The notes under the pieces are model-generated. The model had not been told where the DNA came from. It saw only the letters and a program-made list of their open reading frames with translations, and ran no database searches. A DNA stretch of 50,360 nt, taken from positions 1 through 50,360 of the forward strand of contig NZ_CALGNH010000026.1 in the NCBI RefSeq assembly GCF_937958655.1, read 5' to 3'. The position numbers and the translations under genes were made by a program. The stretch comes from an uncultured Winogradskyella sp. (GTDB taxonomy: Bacteria > Bacteroidota > Bacteroidia > Flavobacteriales > Flavobacteriaceae). Of this stretch, positions 14,770-24,100 are shown in pieces. Numbering within the stretch: the first letter of the stretch is position 1; each line of letters starts with the position of its first letter.

Positions 14770-15618
14770 TTGTATTTAAAACGAGAGGATCTAATTCATC
14801 CTGTAGTTTCCGGTAATAAATTTAGGAAACTTAAGTACAATATTCTAAACGCAAAATCATTATCTAAAACAACACTTTTAACCTTTGGCGGTGCGTATTC
14901 AAATCATATTGCGGCAACGGCCTATGCTGGCAATAAAAGTGGTTTTAACACTATAGGTATTATAAGGGGAGATGAATTAGAAGATAAAGTAGTTTCTAAC
15001 CCTACTCTAAAATTTGCAAAGTCAATGGGAATGCGTTTGGAATTTATAGATAGAGGTACTTACAGAATGAAATATAACGCTGATTTTATTGAAAAATTAA
15101 AAGCATCCTATGGTGATTTTTATCTGATACCAGAAGGAGGAACAAATACCTTGGCAGTAAAAGGGTGTGAGGAAATAATAACTAATGATGATAAAAAGTT
15201 TAATTATATCTGTTGTTGCGTTGGTACAGGAGGTACTATTGCGGGTATTATTAATTCCTCTAAATCGCATCAAAAAATAATAGGTTTTCCGGCTTTAAAA
15301 GGTGATTTTTTACGGCAAGATATTCTTAAATTTGCAACTAACGATAATTGGGATTTAATTAGAGACTATAATTTTGGTGGCTACGGAAAAATAAAGCCAG
15401 AATTGATTTCGTTTATAAATGAGTTTAAGGCAAAGTATATGATTCCGCTAGATCCTATTTATACTGGAAAAATGATGTATGGATTAATAGATATGATTGG
15501 TAAAGGTTACTTTCCGAGAGAATCAAAATTATTAGCCATTCATACAGGTGGTCTCCAAGGAATTTCTGGTATGAATTTTGTCTTAAAACGTAAAAACCTA
15601 CCTTTAATTAATATATGA
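14770..15618 (+). CDS. PLP-dependent ACC deaminase / D-cysteine desulfhydrase family protein
   Basis: This fold-type II PLP enzyme has the start motif LKREDLIHPVVSGNKFRKLKYN with the Schiff-base lysine (NKFRK). TFGGAYSNHIAATA holds the catalytic Ser-Asn-His, and VGTGGTIAG binds phosphate. Members either deaminate 1-aminocyclopropane-1-carboxylate or degrade D-cysteine; most bacterial members of this branch act on D-amino acids. TTG 14770 is the only canonical start. The open frame nonetheless continues upstream to the previous stop and encodes a sensible N-terminal strand (LDIINSVQNILILDGDVQ), so the true start may be ATT 14713. It overlaps the next gene by 4 bp (ATGA). Confidence 0.85.
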   Translation: MYLKREDLIHPVVSGNKFRKLKYNILNAKSLSKTTLLTFGGAYSNHIAATAYAGNKSGFNTIGIIRGDELEDKVVSNPTLKFAKSMGMRLEFIDRGTYRMKYNADFIEKLKASYGDFYLIPEGGTNTLAVKGCEEIITNDDKKFNYICCCVGTGGTIAGIINSSKSHQKIIGFPALKGDFLRQDILKFATNDNWDLIRDYNFGGYGKIKPELISFINEFKAKYMIPLDPIYTGKMMYGLIDMIGKGYFPRESKLLAIHTGGLQGISGMNFVLKRKNLPLINI

Positions 15619-16430
15619 GATTAATTTTTAAATATACTACCCTTGTTCTAATTACTTTAGTTTTTAGTTGTGGCCCTAAAAAGGGAATTGTAACAAAGAA
15701 AAAAAGACAGAATACTGAAAAAGAAGTTATTGTAAAAGAAACTGAAACTTCAAAGGTCGAAACCACAAGCCAAAAGGATTCTGATAAAATTATTATTAAA
15801 GTGCCGACCTCTACAGATGCTTATATTAATCGCTTTGCAGCAAAAGCTAAAGAAGAAATGCTATTGTCTAAAATACCAGCTAGCATAACATTGGCTCAGG
15901 GTATTTTAGAGTCTGGTTCTGGTAGAGGACGATTAGCTGTAGAAGCTAATAATCATTTTGGGATAAAGTGCCATGGTTGGCAAGGTGAAAAAATATACCA
16001 CGATGATGATCGATCTCAGGAGTGTTTTAGAAAATATGAACGCCCAGAACGTTCGTACAAGGATCATTCAGATTTTTTAGTAAGCCGCAAACGTTATGCT
16101 AGTTTATTTAAATTAAAACCAGATGATTATAAAGGATGGGCTAAAGGTCTTAAGAATGCAGGTTACGCTACGGATAGAAAATATCCACAAAAATTGATTA
16201 GTTTAATTGAGCGTTATAAACTTTATAAGTATGATGATGAAGTCCTTAGTGGCAACCCAACAGATATGGTGAGAGTAAACAGTGGTGTATTAAGATATGT
16301 CGTTGAACAAGGTGATACGTTATATGCTTTGGCAAAACGCTATAATACCTCGGTTAAAGCGATAAAAGAATTAAATAATATGACCTCAAATGATCTTTCA
16401 ATTGGTCAAGAAATAATGATACCTAATTAG
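15615..16430 (+). CDS. LysM-containing glucosaminidase lipoprotein
   Basis: This 271-aa protein has a lipoprotein signal peptide (LVFSCGP, Cys at residue 19) and a basic linker. A glucosaminidase domain (about residues 65-210, [21 protein letters not shown] with the catalytic Glu, then [13 protein letters not shown]) is followed by a C-terminal LysM repeat (about 226-270, [17 protein letters not shown]). It should cleave beta-N-acetylglucosaminyl bonds in peptidoglycan, with LysM holding it on the wall. It overlaps the preceding PLP gene by 4 bp and lies 1 bp before hemL, so the three form one operon. Confidence 0.9.
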   Translation: MRLIFKYTTLVLITLVFSCGPKKGIVTKKKRQNTEKEVIVKETETSKVETTSQKDSDKIIIKVPTSTDAYINRFAAKAKEEMLLSKIPASITLAQGILESGSGRGRLAVEANNHFGIKCHGWQGEKIYHDDDRSQECFRKYERPERSYKDHSDFLVSRKRYASLFKLKPDDYKGWAKGLKNAGYATDRKYPQKLISLIERYKLYKYDDEVLSGNPTDMVRVNSGVLRYVVEQGDTLYALAKRYNTSVKAIKELNNMTSNDLSIGQEIMIPN

Positions 16431-16431
16431 T

Positions 16432-17718
16432 ATGTTATATCAAAGAAGTAGTGCGCTTTTTAATGATGCGCAAGTTGTTATTCCAGGCGGAGTAAACTCG
16501 CCTGTAAGAGCATTTAAAGGTGTAGGAGGCACACCAATATTTGCTAAATCGGCCAAAGGCGCTTATGTTTATGATGAAGATGGAAACCGCTTAATCGATT
16601 ACATTAATTCTTGGGGTCCAATGCTATTAGGGCATGCTTATCCGCCTGTAGTAGATGCTGTTATTGAAAAAACTAAATCAGGGACTTCTTTTGGGATGCC
16701 TACTGCTTTAGAGACTGAAATTGCTGAATTAGCAGTTGCTATGGTGCCTAATATAGATAAAATTCGTTTTGTAAATTCGGGTACAGAGGCCTGTATGAGT
16801 GCTATTAGATTAGCAAGAGGGTTTACTAAAAAAGATAAAATCATAAAATTTGCTGGTTGTTATCATGGTCATAGTGATTCGTTTTTAATAGCTGCCGGTA
16901 GTGGCGCGAGTACTTTTGGTACACCAAATAGTCCTGGTGTAACCCAAGGTACTGCTAAGGATACTTTGTTGGCGAGGTACAATGATCTTGAAAGTGTAAA
17001 GGCTTTAATAACAGCTAATCCCAATGAAATTGCAGCTATAATAGTAGAGCCTGTGGCTGGTAATATGGGTTGTATTCCACCTGTTGACGGTTTCTTGGAA
17101 GGCTTAAGGCAATTCTGTGACACGCACCATATACTTTTAATTTTTGATGAGGTAATGACTGGCTTTAGATTGGCTAAAGGTGGTGTGCAAGAGCTAAAAG
17201 AAGTTGATGCAGATATTGTGTGCTTTGGAAAAGTCGTTGGTGGAGGTTTACCAGTTGGAGCATTTGCGGCCAGAAATGAGATTATGAATGAATTAGCGCC
17301 ATTAGGACCAGTATATCAGGCGGGTACTCTAAGTGGTAACCCTTTGGCTATGGCCGCGGGTTTAGCTATGCTAAAAGCTATTAATAATGAAAAGGGACTG
17401 ATGAATCGTCTTGCTGAAAAAACAAAATATCTTCATAATGGTATTGCTGACGCCCTCAATAAAAATGATATTGACCATACAATTAACAGAATTGGATCAA
17501 TGATTTCTGTTCACTTTGCTAAGGAACCTGTTGTTGATTTTGAATCTGCGGCTAAAGGCAACAATGAGCGCTTTAAATCCTTTTTTCATGGTATGTTAAA
17601 CAGCGGAGTATACATTGCTCCAAGTGCATTTGAGAGCTGGTTTATAACCGACGCACTCACGTATCAAGATTTAAATGAAACTATAGCAGCAGTAGAGGAG
17701 GTAGCAAAAACTTTATAA
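16432..17718 (+). CDS. hemL: Glutamate-1-semialdehyde 2,1-aminomutase
   Basis: This 428-aa class III PLP aminomutase makes 5-aminolevulinate from glutamate semialdehyde, an early step of tetrapyrrole synthesis. Motifs are [18 protein letters not shown] at the start, [25 protein letters not shown] with the PLP-ring Asp, and the pyridoxal lysine K267 in [15 protein letters not shown]. Length and order are canonical. It ends the operon with the PLP enzyme and the glucosaminidase, and is followed by a strong bidirectional terminator. Confidence 0.97.
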   Translation: MLYQRSSALFNDAQVVIPGGVNSPVRAFKGVGGTPIFAKSAKGAYVYDEDGNRLIDYINSWGPMLLGHAYPPVVDAVIEKTKSGTSFGMPTALETEIAELAVAMVPNIDKIRFVNSGTEACMSAIRLARGFTKKDKIIKFAGCYHGHSDSFLIAAGSGASTFGTPNSPGVTQGTAKDTLLARYNDLESVKALITANPNEIAAIIVEPVAGNMGCIPPVDGFLEGLRQFCDTHHILLIFDEVMTGFRLAKGGVQELKEVDADIVCFGKVVGGGLPVGAFAARNEIMNELAPLGPVYQAGTLSGNPLAMAAGLAMLKAINNEKGLMNRLAEKTKYLHNGIADALNKNDIDHTINRIGSMISVHFAKEPVVDFESAAKGNNERFKSFFHGMLNSGVYIAPSAFESWFITDALTYQDLNETIAAVEEVAKTL

Positions 17719-17720
17719 AA

Positions 17721-17749
17721 AAAGCCTCACATTTGTGAGGCTTTTTTTT
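17721..17749. terminator. Bidirectional terminator between hemL and a secreted-protein gene
   Basis: AAGCCTCAC (17722-17730) and GTGAGGCTT (17735-17743) pair perfectly, with an A run on the left and a T run on the right. It can end both the plus-strand hemL message and the minus-strand gene at 17772-18122. Confidence 0.9.
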
Positions 17750-17771
17750 GTTCTATATTTTTAGAAATCTA

Positions 17772-18122
17772 TTAGTTTTCTTGTTCTTTTAGAATGGTTT
17801 TATAGGCTTCAAACTGTTCTTCGTTTAGGATAACTTCCATTCTATTAGTAAGTCTATTTTTAAGTTTTGTCATCGCTTCTGGTGACATTGTTTTAGATTT
17901 TACAAGATTTGCATGCCCTTTTTGATAGTCTTTATATGCATTATAAACCTGTTCTTGCGAATCTTTGTTTAAGTTTAAAGCTTTGATGAGAGATTCGGTT
18001 GTTTCACCAGCCACCTTATTTATTTCGGTGCGCTCTTGTAGAGACAAAGATTGTGCAGATAAAGATTGCACTCCTAAGCATAAACCAAGTGCTAAAATGC
18101 ACATTGTATATATCTTTTTCAT
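17772..18122 (-). CDS. Small secreted helical protein (Spy/CpxP-like)
   Basis: This 116-aa protein has a cleavable signal peptide (about residues 1-23, ending LSAQS). The mature part is helical and charged, with LTNRMEVILNEEQFEAYKTIL near the end. The LNEEQF motif resembles the LTxxQ motifs of the periplasmic chaperone-like Spy/CpxP family and of DUF4890-type Bacteroidota proteins. Its neighbour at 18392-18838 has a similar tail (ILTDEQFAKFEKL), so the two are likely paralogues or a functional pair. The family assignment is tentative. Confidence 0.7.
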   Translation of the reverse strand: MKKIYTMCILALGLCLGVQSLSAQSLSLQERTEINKVAGETTESLIKALNLNKDSQEQVYNAYKDYQKGHANLVKSKTMSPEAMTKLKNRLTNRMEVILNEEQFEAYKTILKEQEN

Positions 18123-18391
18123 TTTGAATTATTTAATTAATAGATCCCTAAAAATAAGAATTTTATTGAATTAAATAAAAGAGGTTGTGTAAAATGTACT
18201 TTTTTATATCACTTAGCCTATAGTTGAGTAACCGAAAGGTTCAGCGTAACTAGACCTAAAATTTAGATTAGCAAAGTATTTAGTCCACTTAATGTTGTGC
18301 TTTAAAAGCGTATTTTGATTTTAACCAATGCATAATTTAGAAGTTTACGGTTTTAGCGATCCTTAAGACCTTTTTGGTTTAAAAGGCTGAT

Positions 18392-18838
18392 CTAATTTCT
18401 ATTTCCTTTTACCTGTCTTGCTTTTTTTGCTCTTCTTTTTGAGCTAAGCTTTTCAAATTTTGCAAATTGTTCATCCGTTAAAATAGATTTCATAGCACGT
18501 TTAAATGCTATTTGCTTATCTAGCCTTTCATTTTGCATCGCTAAACGTTGTTCTTTTGTTGGTTTTTTACCCTCACTTTTATTGGCTTTGCGCTGTTCTC
18601 TATTTGCTTTTGTGTATTTAACTTCTTCCAAGATTAGATCGTAAACTTTTGATTCTTGTATCTCGTCTAAGGTTAAGCTTAGAGTTAGTTGTTTAGACTT
18701 AATGTTTGCGACTTCCTCTGGTGTCATGTCTTTCATTAGTTGTGACCGCTCATTATGGTCTTTTCTGTGTTTTCTTTCACCTTGGGCAAATCCGTTTAGC
18801 GTAAAGAGTGCTAGTGCAATGGCTATTAATGTTTTCAT
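18392..18838 (-). CDS. Small secreted basic protein with LTxxQ-type motif
   Basis: This 148-aa protein has a signal peptide (about residues 1-18, LFTLNGFAQ). The mature sequence is strongly basic and helical: MTPEEVANIKSKQLTLSLTL near the start, a run of Lys/Arg-rich helices, and ILTDEQFAKFEKLSSKR near the end. The two motif copies match the paired LTxxQ arrangement of Spy/CpxP-like proteins. It is probably periplasmic. A role in envelope stress or metal binding is a family-level inference. It shares orientation with the smaller relative downstream, 269 bp away. Confidence 0.7.
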   Translation of the reverse strand: MKTLIAIALALFTLNGFAQGERKHRKDHNERSQLMKDMTPEEVANIKSKQLTLSLTLDEIQESKVYDLILEEVKYTKANREQRKANKSEGKKPTKEQRLAMQNERLDKQIAFKRAMKSILTDEQFAKFEKLSSKRRAKKARQVKGNRN

Positions 18839-18919
18839 TTTAAATGGTTTTAATGTTTGTCTGTTAGACCGTTTAAATTCTATTTGGTTTAAATAAGCGG
18901 TACTTTTTAATAAAGATTC

Positions 18920-20425
18920 TTAGTAGTTGGTATTAGAAATAAGAGCAAGGGTTGTAGCGTAAAGGTCTTTTTGTTCTAACTTACTTTTTAGCCATGCGTA
19001 AAAACTGATAACAAAAATATCTTTGTTTTTTGAAGCATTTAATTGAAAGTTAAGGTATAATTGTTTTCTGAATTTTTTGTTGTGGGCTAATTCAGGGTTT
19101 TTATAAAGTTTCATTGAGAAATCAATAAATAATAGAATTCTAGATTGATCGATATCCTCAAGGTAGTTTGAATAACGTCGTTTAAAACTCCTTATTCGAG
19201 ACTCTAAAAGCCCGTCATCTTGTAATTCTATGTAAAGTAATAATTCTACTAGATTTTTCTTTAAAACCCAATCGATTCCAGCTTTTTCCGTGTAATATTG
19301 GTCGGTATGGTAAAACTTCGCTAGTGTAGATTTGGCGCTATTGAAATCTCCTTTTTGGAAATAGAACGTTGCAAGAGATAAGTTTAAATCTAGTAAAGTT
19401 TCAATGTCCTTATGCTTTTTTGAAATTATAGATAAGATGAGTTGAATGGCTTTATCTTGCTTGCCTAAATAGTTGTAATTGAGGGCTTCAACAAGTGTTT
19501 TCTTTAATATAAATTCTTTGAAATAGTTCTTTTTGTTAACTTGCATTAAACTTTCCATCTCATTGATATACTTTAAAGACTCCTCAAATTTTTTATTTCT
19601 AAATAAGGTATTTGCGATGATATAAACAATGTGAATCTGGTAGAACAATTGTTTGTTGGTCTCTTTTTTTTCTTTCAACAGGTTGTAACTTTTTAATACG
19701 AAACCTTCAATTTCGTAATAAGAACTTGTTACGAAGGCTGAAATATTGGCGATCGCTAAAATTTGATACAATGATTTAAAGGATAGTGAATCGTTAAGCT
19801 GAATTTTATAATTTTTAAGTATAGCTTTAAGTTCGAATTCAAAATCTACAACGTTGCCTTTGTAAGCAATAGAATTTAAAACACTTTTGAGTTGTGCATA
19901 AACAATGTTTAACTGATCTTCTAATTGGTGTTTTTTCTGATTCTCTTTTTGCTTTTTTATTAAGTCTTCTAAATCAGCCTTTGGATAGTTTGGCGCATAC
20001 TGAATTTTAGTATGGTAGATTTCATTCAGAATAGCATACAACAAGTGTTCATCGGCTAGGCGTTCTGCTTTATCTAATATTTTGAATGCGATATCGTAAT
20101 TTTTTTGAAGCAAATAAGTTCTTGAAGCCAAAACATACTTTATAACCTGTATGTCTACAGAGTTCTCGTCTTCTAGGTTTTTGTTAGCAGTAAATTCTAT
20201 TAACGATTGAAATAAACGTTTCCGTAGGGCGTGATAGGCATTACAGTTATCAACTTTGTAAAGTATTCTACAAATAGACTTTGAATCTAACTCGGATTGA
20301 CCTAAAAGTTGAAATAACTGAATGTTTTTAGTGTCAGCACGTTTATTTTTCGATTTTAAGTAGCCAACAAATTGTTGTTGTTCTTCCGTGTTGTAAGTCT
20401 CAATAATAGCTTTTAATGCTAACAT
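18920..20425 (-). CDS. Helical-repeat protein of unknown function
   Basis: This 501-aa protein has no signal peptide or membrane segment and is almost entirely alpha-helical. It has tetratricopeptide-like spacing, for example YDIAFKILDKAERLADEHLL (about residues 120-140) and FEESLKYINEMESLMQ (about 290-305). The N-terminal MLALKAIIETYNTEEQQQF and the final ALISNTNY are not motifs I can name. It is probably a cytoplasmic TPR-type scaffold. It is divergent from the YiaAB membrane gene. Confidence 0.75.
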   Translation of the reverse strand: MLALKAIIETYNTEEQQQFVGYLKSKNKRADTKNIQLFQLLGQSELDSKSICRILYKVDNCNAYHALRKRLFQSLIEFTANKNLEDENSVDIQVIKYVLASRTYLLQKNYDIAFKILDKAERLADEHLLYAILNEIYHTKIQYAPNYPKADLEDLIKKQKENQKKHQLEDQLNIVYAQLKSVLNSIAYKGNVVDFEFELKAILKNYKIQLNDSLSFKSLYQILAIANISAFVTSSYYEIEGFVLKSYNLLKEKKETNKQLFYQIHIVYIIANTLFRNKKFEESLKYINEMESLMQVNKKNYFKEFILKKTLVEALNYNYLGKQDKAIQLILSIISKKHKDIETLLDLNLSLATFYFQKGDFNSAKSTLAKFYHTDQYYTEKAGIDWVLKKNLVELLLYIELQDDGLLESRIRSFKRRYSNYLEDIDQSRILLFIDFSMKLYKNPELAHNKKFRKQLYLNFQLNASKNKDIFVISFYAWLKSKLEQKDLYATTLALISNTNY

Positions 20426-20576
20426 TATATCGTCATTAGTATTTAAATAAAGGTATAAAAAATAAAGGTTAAAATATATAAATAATAAAATATATCGTCA
20501 GTAATAGATATTTTTTGGTTTTGAAATAGTAGTTGTATGTTTCAAATTTGCCTTGTAATCATTAAAACAAAATGTT

Positions 20577-21062
20577 ATGAATTATCAAACAACAGTATCC
20601 TTAAAGGATGATGAAAACGTAAAAAAGAAAAAGAAAGAAAAGAAAATCTATAATCAAAAACCAACGCCTGCTTTTATAGGAGCCTCTTGGACCGCTCTTT
20701 TTATCGGAATGATTTCCTATTGCGTAGGACTTTGGAATGCTTCTATGGAGCTTAATGAAAAAGGGTATTATTTTACCATTCTACTTTTTGGATTATTCTC
20801 AGTTATTTCAGTACAGAAAGCTGTGCGCGATAAATTAGAGGATATACAAGTTACCGAAATGTATTATGGTATTAGTTGGTTTACCTCAATAGCAGCAATA
20901 GTCTTATTGGTCATAGGACTCTGGAATGCAGATTTAGAATTAAGTGAAAAAGGATTTTACGGCATGTCATTTGTCCTGAGTCTTTTTGCAGCGATTGCTG
21001 TACAGAAAAACACTAGAGATGTCGCTTATATAGATAAGGAAATTGAAACTAAAGAAGACTAA
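20577..21062 (+). CDS. YiaA/YiaB-type four-helix inner membrane protein
   Basis: This 161-aa protein has a lysine-rich cytoplasmic N-terminus (about residues 1-30), then two similar two-helix units. Each carries GLWNA[SD][ML]EL[NS]EKG[YF]Y between the helices (about residues 50-67 and 117-133). This tandem is the hallmark of the yiaA/B two-helix domain. Each unit ends in VQK followed by an Arg-Asp pair. The role of the family is unknown. A reasonable promoter (TTG, 19 bp, CAAATTTG) lies just upstream, and a hairpin terminator follows. Confidence 0.85.
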   Translation: MNYQTTVSLKDDENVKKKKKEKKIYNQKPTPAFIGASWTALFIGMISYCVGLWNASMELNEKGYYFTILLFGLFSVISVQKAVRDKLEDIQVTEMYYGISWFTSIAAIVLLVIGLWNADLELSEKGFYGMSFVLSLFAAIAVQKNTRDVAYIDKEIETKED

Positions 21063-21093
21063 ATTAGTTTTAATGATGGTTAGTTAGTAACCC

Positions 21094-21130
21094 AAAACCT
21101 CGTTACGCTCAATAGCGTGACGAGGTTTTA
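21094..21130 (+). terminator. Hairpin terminator after the YiaAB gene
   Basis: AAAACCTCGTTACGCT (21094-21109) pairs with AGCGTGACGAGGTTTT (21114-21129) with only one G-U pair, giving a very strong 16-bp stem with a short U tract. Confidence 0.75.
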
Positions 21131-21237
21131 AAATTCACTATATTTTTTTAAATTATTTATGAGAACAGTTTTATCCTGTACAGTGTTGAGTAATTTTTGT
21201 TATTAGAATTCTGTTGACAAATTAGTTTAAAAACTAA

Positions 21238-21266
21238 AAAGGCTCCAAGTTTTACCTCGAAGCCTT
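21238..21266 (-). terminator. Probable terminator of the metalloprotease gene
   Basis: On the minus strand a GAAGGCTTC arm pairs with GGAGCCTTT across a 12-nt loop and is followed by a T-rich tract. It starts about 30 bp after the stop codon. Confidence 0.55.
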
Positions 21267-21293
21267 CTTTCCCTAGATTGTCTATTAACGTAT

Positions 21294-23780
21294 CTAGTTC
21301 TTAGGATCTAAAATATTATTAACACGTTCAATAGCGTCAGCGATATGAATTCTGCTCATAGCGTCCCCTCCTTTTGCTCGACGTAATTGAGAACGTAAGG
21401 TTTTTAATTCTGCTCTTACTACCGCTCTAATATCGGACTGACTCGTGTTTACTGCCGTTGTTTTTACGTAAGGGCTAATACTTCTACCACTTTGATTTTC
21501 TGCGGTCATTAAGTACGCTAATCTATCAATGTGAGCACGCTGTAAATTACGTCTGTAAGTATCAATTTTCTTCCCTGTACGCAGCTCGCTCCAAACTCCT
21601 TTGCGTACATCGCTCATCATTTCAGTAAGTGAATAGGCTTTACTGTCATACGTATATGCTTCGGTTAAACGTTGCATCTTTCCTAAGCTTAAAATATTGT
21701 TTAAGGTTCGGGATTGTATTCTGCGAATTCGCTCAACTGAGCCAGACCATTCAATACGATCAAAAATAGTCTTATCAATTAACCATTCTGGCGTATTAAA
21801 TACATTATTATTAACCCATGTCATAGCTTCTTTCTGATGTGCTTTTGGTACTGGTGTATAAACAGCACCTGCTTGATCTGCCGTTTTGTAATGCTCGTAA
21901 ACTCCACCGATGTTATTGGAAACATGACCTGTGTAACGGTTAAATTGTGATACTACATGGCCGTACATTTCTTGTAAGTCATCATACGCTTCGCCAGCCT
22001 CTGTAGTCCATTTGATAAGATTAGGTACAATACGCTTTAGATTTTTAACACCATAGTCACTAGCTAGCATGGCGTTGTCTCCTAAATCTTCTGTCTGTGA
22101 GCTTGGGTCTACAACATCACCAGCTTGCTGATGTCCAAAACGATACATTGGGTCACCTTCATGATCCATAATCCATTGGTTAAGAATTGGCTTTTCTTCA
22201 GTAGCTGTTTTGTCTAAAATTGGTCTATAGCCCCATTCAATAGCGTGTTTATCATAAACACCAATATCAGGCATCAAAGCAACACCTTCATCACCAGGTT
22301 GAGCTACGTAATTAAAACGTGCATAATCCATAATAGAAGGTGCAGTACCATACTTTTGTGTAAATTCAGCATCACGTAATTTTTCTACAGGATAAGCAAC
22401 ACTACTTCCCATATTATGAGGTAAGCCAAGTGTATGACCAACCTCATGAGCTGATACAAATCGTATTAAACGTCCCATAACTTCATCTTTAAATTCAGGA
22501 CTCTGAGCTTCTGGATTGATAGCTGCAGTCTGTACAAAGAACCAACCTCGTAGCAATGACATAACGTTATGATACCAATTGATATCGCTTTCTAATATTT
22601 CGCCTGTTCTTGGGTCGCTTACGTGAGGGCCGTTTGCATTTGGTATTGGTGAGGCCAAGTAACGTACAACAGAATACCTAACATCTTCTGGAGTCCATTC
22701 TGGATCCTCCTCAACACTTGGTGGGTCTTTAGCAATAATAGCATCTTTAAACCCAGCAGCTTCAAAGGCAACTTGCCAATCTTCTATACCTTGCTTAATA
22801 TATTTTCTCCATTGCTCTGGAGTCGCTCTGTCTATATAATAAACGATTTGCTTTTTAGGAACAACCAACTCTCCTCGTTTAAACTTCTCAATATCTTCGT
22901 CTTTAACCTCTAGTCTCCAGCGGTCTAGGTAGGTTAATGATTTGCTTCTTTGGTTTTCTAAACCATAGTCTGTTGTACTACTTGTAAACCAACCTACACG
23001 CTCATCAAAATAACGACGTTTCATTGGGTTGTCTGGAAGTAGTATCATAGAATTGTTAATTTCTATAGAGATACTTCCTGTGCTAGAATTTGATGGTGGT
23101 CTGCCAGCAGCATAGGTCTTTACGTGCCTAGCCTCAATATTTCTTGGGTAACTTTTAACGCTCTCAATAAAAGATTTATCGCTCTCTAAGCGTGTAACTC
23201 TGTAGCCTGTTCTTCTAAATTGAGGTAAGCCAAGAGATTTCACATCTTTTTCAAATAAAGGTGTGGCATCTATAACTGTGCTTGTAGAATCCTTGCTGTA
23301 TGCTTTTATAGGGAATGTGTAAAGTACAGGTTCAAAATTTGAGTTTTTTACTGCTTCATTAACTGGCAAAGAATCCGCAGCAGTGACGTTATAGGAAACT
23401 ACTCTTAATACTACTTTTTTACCCTTTTTTTCCCAGCGTAAAACTTGCTCGTTTTGTTTTCCACCACCAAAACCAAGTCCGCTTGCAGTTTTAGCAATAC
23501 GAGTTACCATTAGCATTTCTCTGTTAAAAAGTGAATCTGGTATTTCATAATAAAACTTATCGTCTAAAGAGTGCACGTTAAACAGACCTTTATCGGTTTT
23601 AGCATCTTTAGTGATAACTTTGTTATAAGGTTTCGGGTCATTTTTACCAGGTTTTTTAGCTGGTGGTTTGGCCATTGCTGAGGCATCTTTTTTTGACTTG
23701 CTCGCTTTTTTTGCTGTAGAACAGGAAAATACCATAAAAGCGGATACTACAAAAAGTAGTTTAATAGATAGTTGTTTCAC
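21294..23780 (-). CDS. Secreted zinc metalloprotease (DUF5117/DUF5118 type)
   Basis: This 828-aa lipoprotein (VFSCSTAKK, Cys near residue 20) has a lysine-rich linker. A beta-rich N-terminal half matches the DUF5117/5118 arrangement, followed by a metzincin-like zinc site, H445-E-V-G-H449-x-x-G-x-x-H455 (HEVGHTLGLPH). A conserved C-terminal helical domain has VWSELRTGKKIDTYRRNLQR. The family is common in Bacteroidota, and the intact zinc site implies activity. It probably acts as a surface or periplasmic protease; the substrate is unknown. It stands alone, with its own terminator. Confidence 0.88.
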   Translation of the reverse strand: MKQLSIKLLFVVSAFMVFSCSTAKKASKSKKDASAMAKPPAKKPGKNDPKPYNKVITKDAKTDKGLFNVHSLDDKFYYEIPDSLFNREMLMVTRIAKTASGLGFGGGKQNEQVLRWEKKGKKVVLRVVSYNVTAADSLPVNEAVKNSNFEPVLYTFPIKAYSKDSTSTVIDATPLFEKDVKSLGLPQFRRTGYRVTRLESDKSFIESVKSYPRNIEARHVKTYAAGRPPSNSSTGSISIEINNSMILLPDNPMKRRYFDERVGWFTSSTTDYGLENQRSKSLTYLDRWRLEVKDEDIEKFKRGELVVPKKQIVYYIDRATPEQWRKYIKQGIEDWQVAFEAAGFKDAIIAKDPPSVEEDPEWTPEDVRYSVVRYLASPIPNANGPHVSDPRTGEILESDINWYHNVMSLLRGWFFVQTAAINPEAQSPEFKDEVMGRLIRFVSAHEVGHTLGLPHNMGSSVAYPVEKLRDAEFTQKYGTAPSIMDYARFNYVAQPGDEGVALMPDIGVYDKHAIEWGYRPILDKTATEEKPILNQWIMDHEGDPMYRFGHQQAGDVVDPSSQTEDLGDNAMLASDYGVKNLKRIVPNLIKWTTEAGEAYDDLQEMYGHVVSQFNRYTGHVSNNIGGVYEHYKTADQAGAVYTPVPKAHQKEAMTWVNNNVFNTPEWLIDKTIFDRIEWSGSVERIRRIQSRTLNNILSLGKMQRLTEAYTYDSKAYSLTEMMSDVRKGVWSELRTGKKIDTYRRNLQRAHIDRLAYLMTAENQSGRSISPYVKTTAVNTSQSDIRAVVRAELKTLRSQLRRAKGGDAMSRIHIADAIERVNNILDPKN

Positions 23781-23876
23781 TTTTTCTTAAATTTTAAAAA
23801 ATATGCACGAAAGTAGTGATTCTATTGAGAATCTTTCAATTTTATAATTGACTTTAGTATTTATTTAACTTGATTT

Positions 23877-24021
23877 TTAAAGCGTATCCATATAGCTTTG
23901 AATGTTGGGGTTTGTTCCATACTCTAATACGATAGGAGGTTTAGGAGCTGGATTCATTTCATCATCATAACCACAAGATCTAGAGGACTGTTAACAACAG
24001 TATGAGAACATATTTTTTTAT
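23877..24021 (-). pseudogene. Remnant of a small lipoprotein gene
   Basis: On the minus strand, one frame reads (ATA)-KKYVLILLLTVL and then hits TAG. A neighbouring frame continues SRSCGYDDEMNPAPKPP and about 17 more residues to a TAA at 23879-23877. Joined by one frameshift, these make a signal peptide, a lipobox-like SCG and a proline-rich mature tail of about 30 residues. The start codon is ATA where ATG would be expected. I read it as a decayed lipoprotein gene at the end of the GLPGLI operon. The alternative is chance coding-like sequence, or an assembly error in a live gene. Confidence 0.4.
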
Positions 24022-24100
24022 TGCGAATAGGTTTTTTTAATAGCGACGTGAAAGTACTAAAATGTATTGAACAACAACATATTAATTTAAAGAAAACTAC

